Below are positions 61,463 through 64,000 of a stretch of DNA of 64,000 nucleotides, in pieces (the stretch's first letter is position 1; every line of letters begins with the position of its first letter). The DNA is from an uncultured Nitrospiraceae bacterium. Its GTDB lineage: Bacteria; Nitrospirota; Thermodesulfovibrionia; Thermodesulfovibrionales; Dissulfurispiraceae. Location: positions 95,535 to 159,534 of the forward strand of contig CAIJNL010000036.1 in NCBI GenBank assembly GCA_903822005.1, given 5' to 3'. Below the pieces are notes generated by a model. It ran no database searches. It was not told the origin of the DNA and saw only the letters and a program-made list of their open reading frames with translations. The position numbers were made by a program, and so were the translations under genes.

Positions 61463-63088
61463 TTACCGCAATGCTTCCCTGGTAATTTCTTCAGCTGCAG
61501 AAAGCAGATTTATTTTCGCTTCTTCAGTGCGGGCCTCGATGTAAAACCGCACCTTGGGTTCAGTGCCCGAGGGGCGTATCAGGAGCCAGGAAGCATCGTC
61601 CAATACCATTTTTATGCCGTCAATAGAGATCACTTGTTTTATTGTCCGCTCCATACCCGCGATTGATATGGTGCTTCCTTCCGGGTACCTCTTTTCTATT
61701 CGCGACAATTTATCAATGAGCGGTTTCCCGGCAAGAGACCTGTCGACCGATATACCCGAGCGGTCGGGATAGTAGTGTCCGAATGCATTCATCAGTTCCT
61801 TCAGATAATCGCCAAGGTTCATCCCTGTGGTGGCGATCATCTCCAATGAGAGCAGCAGACCGAACAAAGCGTCTTTTTCGAGGGTATGATTGTAGCCGGA
61901 TATGCCGTCGGATTCTTCAAAGGCCACAATCGCCTTTTCAGTCGAAGAGGGCAGAAGATAAGGCCTGAAATTCTTGAAGCCTACCATTGTTTCAATGAGC
62001 CTGACCCCGAGGCCCGCGGCGATGGCATTTACAAAATTGCTGGTAGGGACCGACTTCACCGCTGCTCCGCGAATGCCTTTGTGGGTATACAAAAAATGCA
62101 GGGCCATTGCGCCAAAGTAGTTCATGGGAATCTGGACATTACCGTCGGAATGTCTTATCCTGTCGCCGTCCGGGTCCATTATTACGCCGAGCTTGAAGCG
62201 CGCGCGGGATGCAGCTAGGACTGCCTCTATCCCTTCCATATTCTTCTCACTCGGTTCAGGGGCGACTCCGCCAAATAGATAATCGTCTTCGGTCCTGAGA
62301 TATTGGATCTTGCTGCTTTCTCCAAGAATCCTTTGAATACGTGAGCGCGTAGATCCATGGACATTGTCAATGCAGATCAGGCAGTCGGTTTCTTTAATGA
62401 AATGTTTTATCCTGGATATGTCGAGTGTCTTTCTCTTCACGATAAATTCGGAATACAAGGCTGTTAAGTCGATTTCATCGACAGTTATCGGCAGCGTTGC
62501 CCCGAGGACTTTATTTTCAGACATCATTCTATTGGCAATGGTTTCGATATGCACAGTAATGTCAGTGCCGGCAGGTCCTCCGTCAGACGGATTGAACTTG
62601 AACCCCGCATAGTTCGCCGGATTATGAGATGGTGTGAGATTTATGGCGCAGGCCGCATTTATCATCTCTACTCCCGCAGAGAATTCAGGGGTAGGGGCCT
62701 CTCCGGCATACCACGTCTTTATCCCTTCACTTTGAAGGCGGCCGATTACCTCCATGGCAAAAGCCCTGCCGAGAAAGCGGTTGTCATGGCCCACAATTAT
62801 GCCCCGCTTTTTGATTTCATCGTATCCCGATACTCCGATGGCCGCCATTACCCGGCTGTCTCCTGTCCTGAACATCTCTATAATGGCCTCAGTAACGATC
62901 CTGAGATTATTGAAAGTGTAATCGTTGCCGATCTCTCCGCGCCAACCCGAAGTGCCAAAGACAATAGGCGAGGGGGCGCTGTTCTCCCTGGCGAAGGCTT
63001 CTATAACAGAAAGCAGTCCCTTGTTCTTTTTAACATCCGAAAGGACCTGTTTCCAGCAGGCAGATGCGTTTTCAAAACGTTCAATCAT
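61463..63088 (-). CDS. Phosphoglucomutase/phosphomannomutase-family protein
   Basis: 541 residues of the alpha-D-phosphohexomutase family. Visible: the N-terminal FGTSGWRGEIGNDYTFNNLRI, the phosphoserine loop NLTPSHNPANYAGFKFNPSDGGPA, the metal loop DPDGDRIRHSD, the sugar-binding EESDGISGYNH and the C-terminal phosphate loop RPSGTEPKVRFYIEA. All catalytic elements are there. Phosphoglucomutase is likely; glucose, mannose or glucosamine specificity cannot be settled by reading. The 120-bp gap to uvrA shows no clear terminator. Confidence 0.88.
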   Translation of the reverse strand: MIERFENASACWKQVLSDVKKNKGLLSVIEAFARENSAPSPIVFGTSGWRGEIGNDYTFNNLRIVTEAIIEMFRTGDSRVMAAIGVSGYDEIKKRGIIVGHDNRFLGRAFAMEVIGRLQSEGIKTWYAGEAPTPEFSAGVEMINAACAINLTPSHNPANYAGFKFNPSDGGPAGTDITVHIETIANRMMSENKVLGATLPITVDEIDLTALYSEFIVKRKTLDISRIKHFIKETDCLICIDNVHGSTRSRIQRILGESSKIQYLRTEDDYLFGGVAPEPSEKNMEGIEAVLAASRARFKLGVIMDPDGDRIRHSDGNVQIPMNYFGAMALHFLYTHKGIRGAAVKSVPTSNFVNAIAAGLGVRLIETMVGFKNFRPYLLPSSTEKAIVAFEESDGISGYNHTLEKDALFGLLLSLEMIATTGMNLGDYLKELMNAFGHYYPDRSGISVDRSLAGKPLIDKLSRIEKRYPEGSTISIAGMERTIKQVISIDGIKMVLDDASWLLIRPSGTEPKVRFYIEARTEEAKINLLSAAEEITREALR

Positions 63089-63133
63089 GGCGCTTTCCTT
63101 TTTGACCGGAACTTGTTGTCTGATTTTACCATA

Positions 63134-64000
63134 TTATTTGCCCGCAATTTTGACTTGCCATTCGGCAGCTTTTCGCAATATGGATTCCTCGTCAATCCCA
63201 ATCTGTTTTCCGTTGTCTATGAGAAGTTGCCCGTCAATCATCACCATCTGAACATCGGAAGCCATGGCCGAGTATACCAGGTGGGAATAGATCTCATTAA
63301 TAAGGCATGAATGCGGCTTGTCAAGGCCGATGCCGATAATGTCAGCAGCCTTGCCTTTCTCAAGGCTTCCGATCCTGTCACCAAGACCAAGCGCCTTTGC
63401 GCCCCATTTGGTCGCCATGAGGAGGGCGGTTTTTGAGTCCAGCACAGTGGGATCATTTGCGATGGCCTTATGGACCTTTGCGGCCGTGGCCATTTCGCTC
63501 AGTATGTTCAGGTCATTGTTGCTCGCGGCCCCGTCGGTCCCAAGGCTGACATTCACGCCCGCTTTAAGCATCTTCGGCACCGGGGCTATACCAGAGGCGA
63601 GTTTGAGGTTGCTTTCGATACAGTGAGATACGGACACTCCCCGCTTCGCCAATATTTCAATCTCGTCATCGTCCACATGCACGCAATGCGCGGCGATAGT
63701 ACGCTCATCAAGGAAGCCGATCGAGTCCAGATATTTGACGGGACGCAAGCCATGTTTATTGACTATCTCCCCGACCTCCCACAAGGTTTCGGAAAGATGA
63801 ATGTGGACCGGGACATCCAGCCTGTTCGCAAGCTGCCTGGATCTGTTCAGCGTATCTGTCCCGCATGTAAATGCCGAGTGAGGGGCCACGCATGTATGGA
63901 TGAGATTGTCTCCCTTCCACTTTCTGATAAAGCTCTCGCCCTTCTCAAGATATTCGTCAACCGTGGAGGCCACCACTGTCGGCAAATCTATTACCCCGGC
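63134..64000 (-). CDS. Amidohydrolase, SAH/MTA deaminase-like (5' end beyond the window)
   Basis: At least 288 codons; the frame stays open to base 64000, so the N terminus is missing. Fits the MtaD/SsnA-like group that deaminates S-adenosylhomocysteine, methylthioadenosine or similar. Visible: HTCVAPHSAFTCGTDTL (metal His), HIHLSETLWEV, IAAHCVHVDDDEIE, VSHCIESNLKLASGIAPVPKMLKAGVNVSLGTDGAASNNDLN with the metal Asp, and GSLEKGKAADIIGI. Lies 45 bases before the phosphohexomutase start on the same strand. Substrate assignment is by family only. Confidence 0.88.
   Translation of the reverse strand, partial: AGVIDLPTVVASTVDEYLEKGESFIRKWKGDNLIHTCVAPHSAFTCGTDTLNRSRQLANRLDVPVHIHLSETLWEVGEIVNKHGLRPVKYLDSIGFLDERTIAAHCVHVDDDEIEILAKRGVSVSHCIESNLKLASGIAPVPKMLKAGVNVSLGTDGAASNNDLNILSEMATAAKVHKAIANDPTVLDSKTALLMATKWGAKALGLGDRIGSLEKGKAADIIGIGLDKPHSCLINEIYSHLVYSAMASDVQMVMIDGQLLIDNGKQIGIDEESILRKAAEWQVKIAGK

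Noticed and set aside
1..64000. CRISPR arrays, insertion sequences, prophage
   Set aside because: No regularly spaced repeats, transposase-like or phage structural genes were seen on either strand.

Overview
This is a 64 kb chromosomal window, almost fully coding, at roughly 50% GC. It looks like a Gram-negative, largely anaerobic bacterium. The evidence is TatB/TatC, a periplasmic DegP protease, lipoproteins, rubredoxin with a rubrerythrin-like protein, a ferredoxin-fused EtfA with a bifurcating-type EtfB, a phosphofructokinase with the PPi-type active site, and a selenocysteine-containing protein. The mix would fit Nitrospirota or a deltaproteobacterial lineage, but there is no rRNA here and I cannot fix the phylum. 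I see no phage, transposase or CRISPR array.

Layout. 1-4.0 kb: end of pdxJ, acpS, then etfB-etfA-fabD and ndk. 4.0-7.9 kb: a small Cys-rich exported protein, a UbiD-family decarboxylase and ribD, bracketed by two copies of an intergenic element of about 320 bp. The copies keep matching helices through compensatory base changes, so this is a candidate structured RNA. 7.9-12.4 kb: hemW, degP, tilS, tRNA-Ser(GCT) and an orphan gene. 12.4-15.0 kb: a collagen-like lipoprotein behind a sigma-54-type promoter with an upstream tandem palindrome, and a gamma-glutamyltransferase.

15.1-28.2 kb is an accessory catabolic locus. It holds a GntR/FCD regulator, four MFS organic-acid transporters, two RraA-type aldolase-like proteins, a LysR regulator, a D-2-hydroxyacid dehydrogenase, an NHL beta-propeller protein and an exported UGSC selenoprotein. 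The UGSC gene is read through an in-frame TGA that is followed by a SECIS-like hairpin. Three promoters of the locus share one bipartite operator, TGTnnACA-N3-TGTATACA, probably bound by the GntR protein. An enolase-superfamily enzyme at 35.1 kb may be functionally related.

28.3-37.7 kb: AI-2E-type permease, MFS, zinc metallopeptidase, YidB-like protein, ComEA-like Lys/Asp-rich protein, small exported proteins, a leader RNA with terminator, a solitary HigA-type antitoxin, the enolase-superfamily enzyme and a beta-helix protein. 37.7-45.4 kb: a PyrR-attenuated operon pyrR-pyrC-carA-carB (no pyrB), then phosphofructokinase. 45.5-51 kb: chemoreceptor, tatB-tatC, a small unknown, YchF-type GTPase and prmA. 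50.9-56.7 kb: a fluoride riboswitch driving a cation/proton antiporter, ilvB-ilvN, a CNNM/CBS protein, and rubredoxin with a rubrerythrin-like protein preceded by a 12-G tract. 56.7-64 kb, minus strand: SAH/MTA-deaminase-like amidohydrolase (cut by the window end), a phosphohexomutase, and an operon uvrA-apbE-yacG-dapB. This UvrA appears to lack the insertion domain.

All calls come from reading the sequence. No database or folding search was run.
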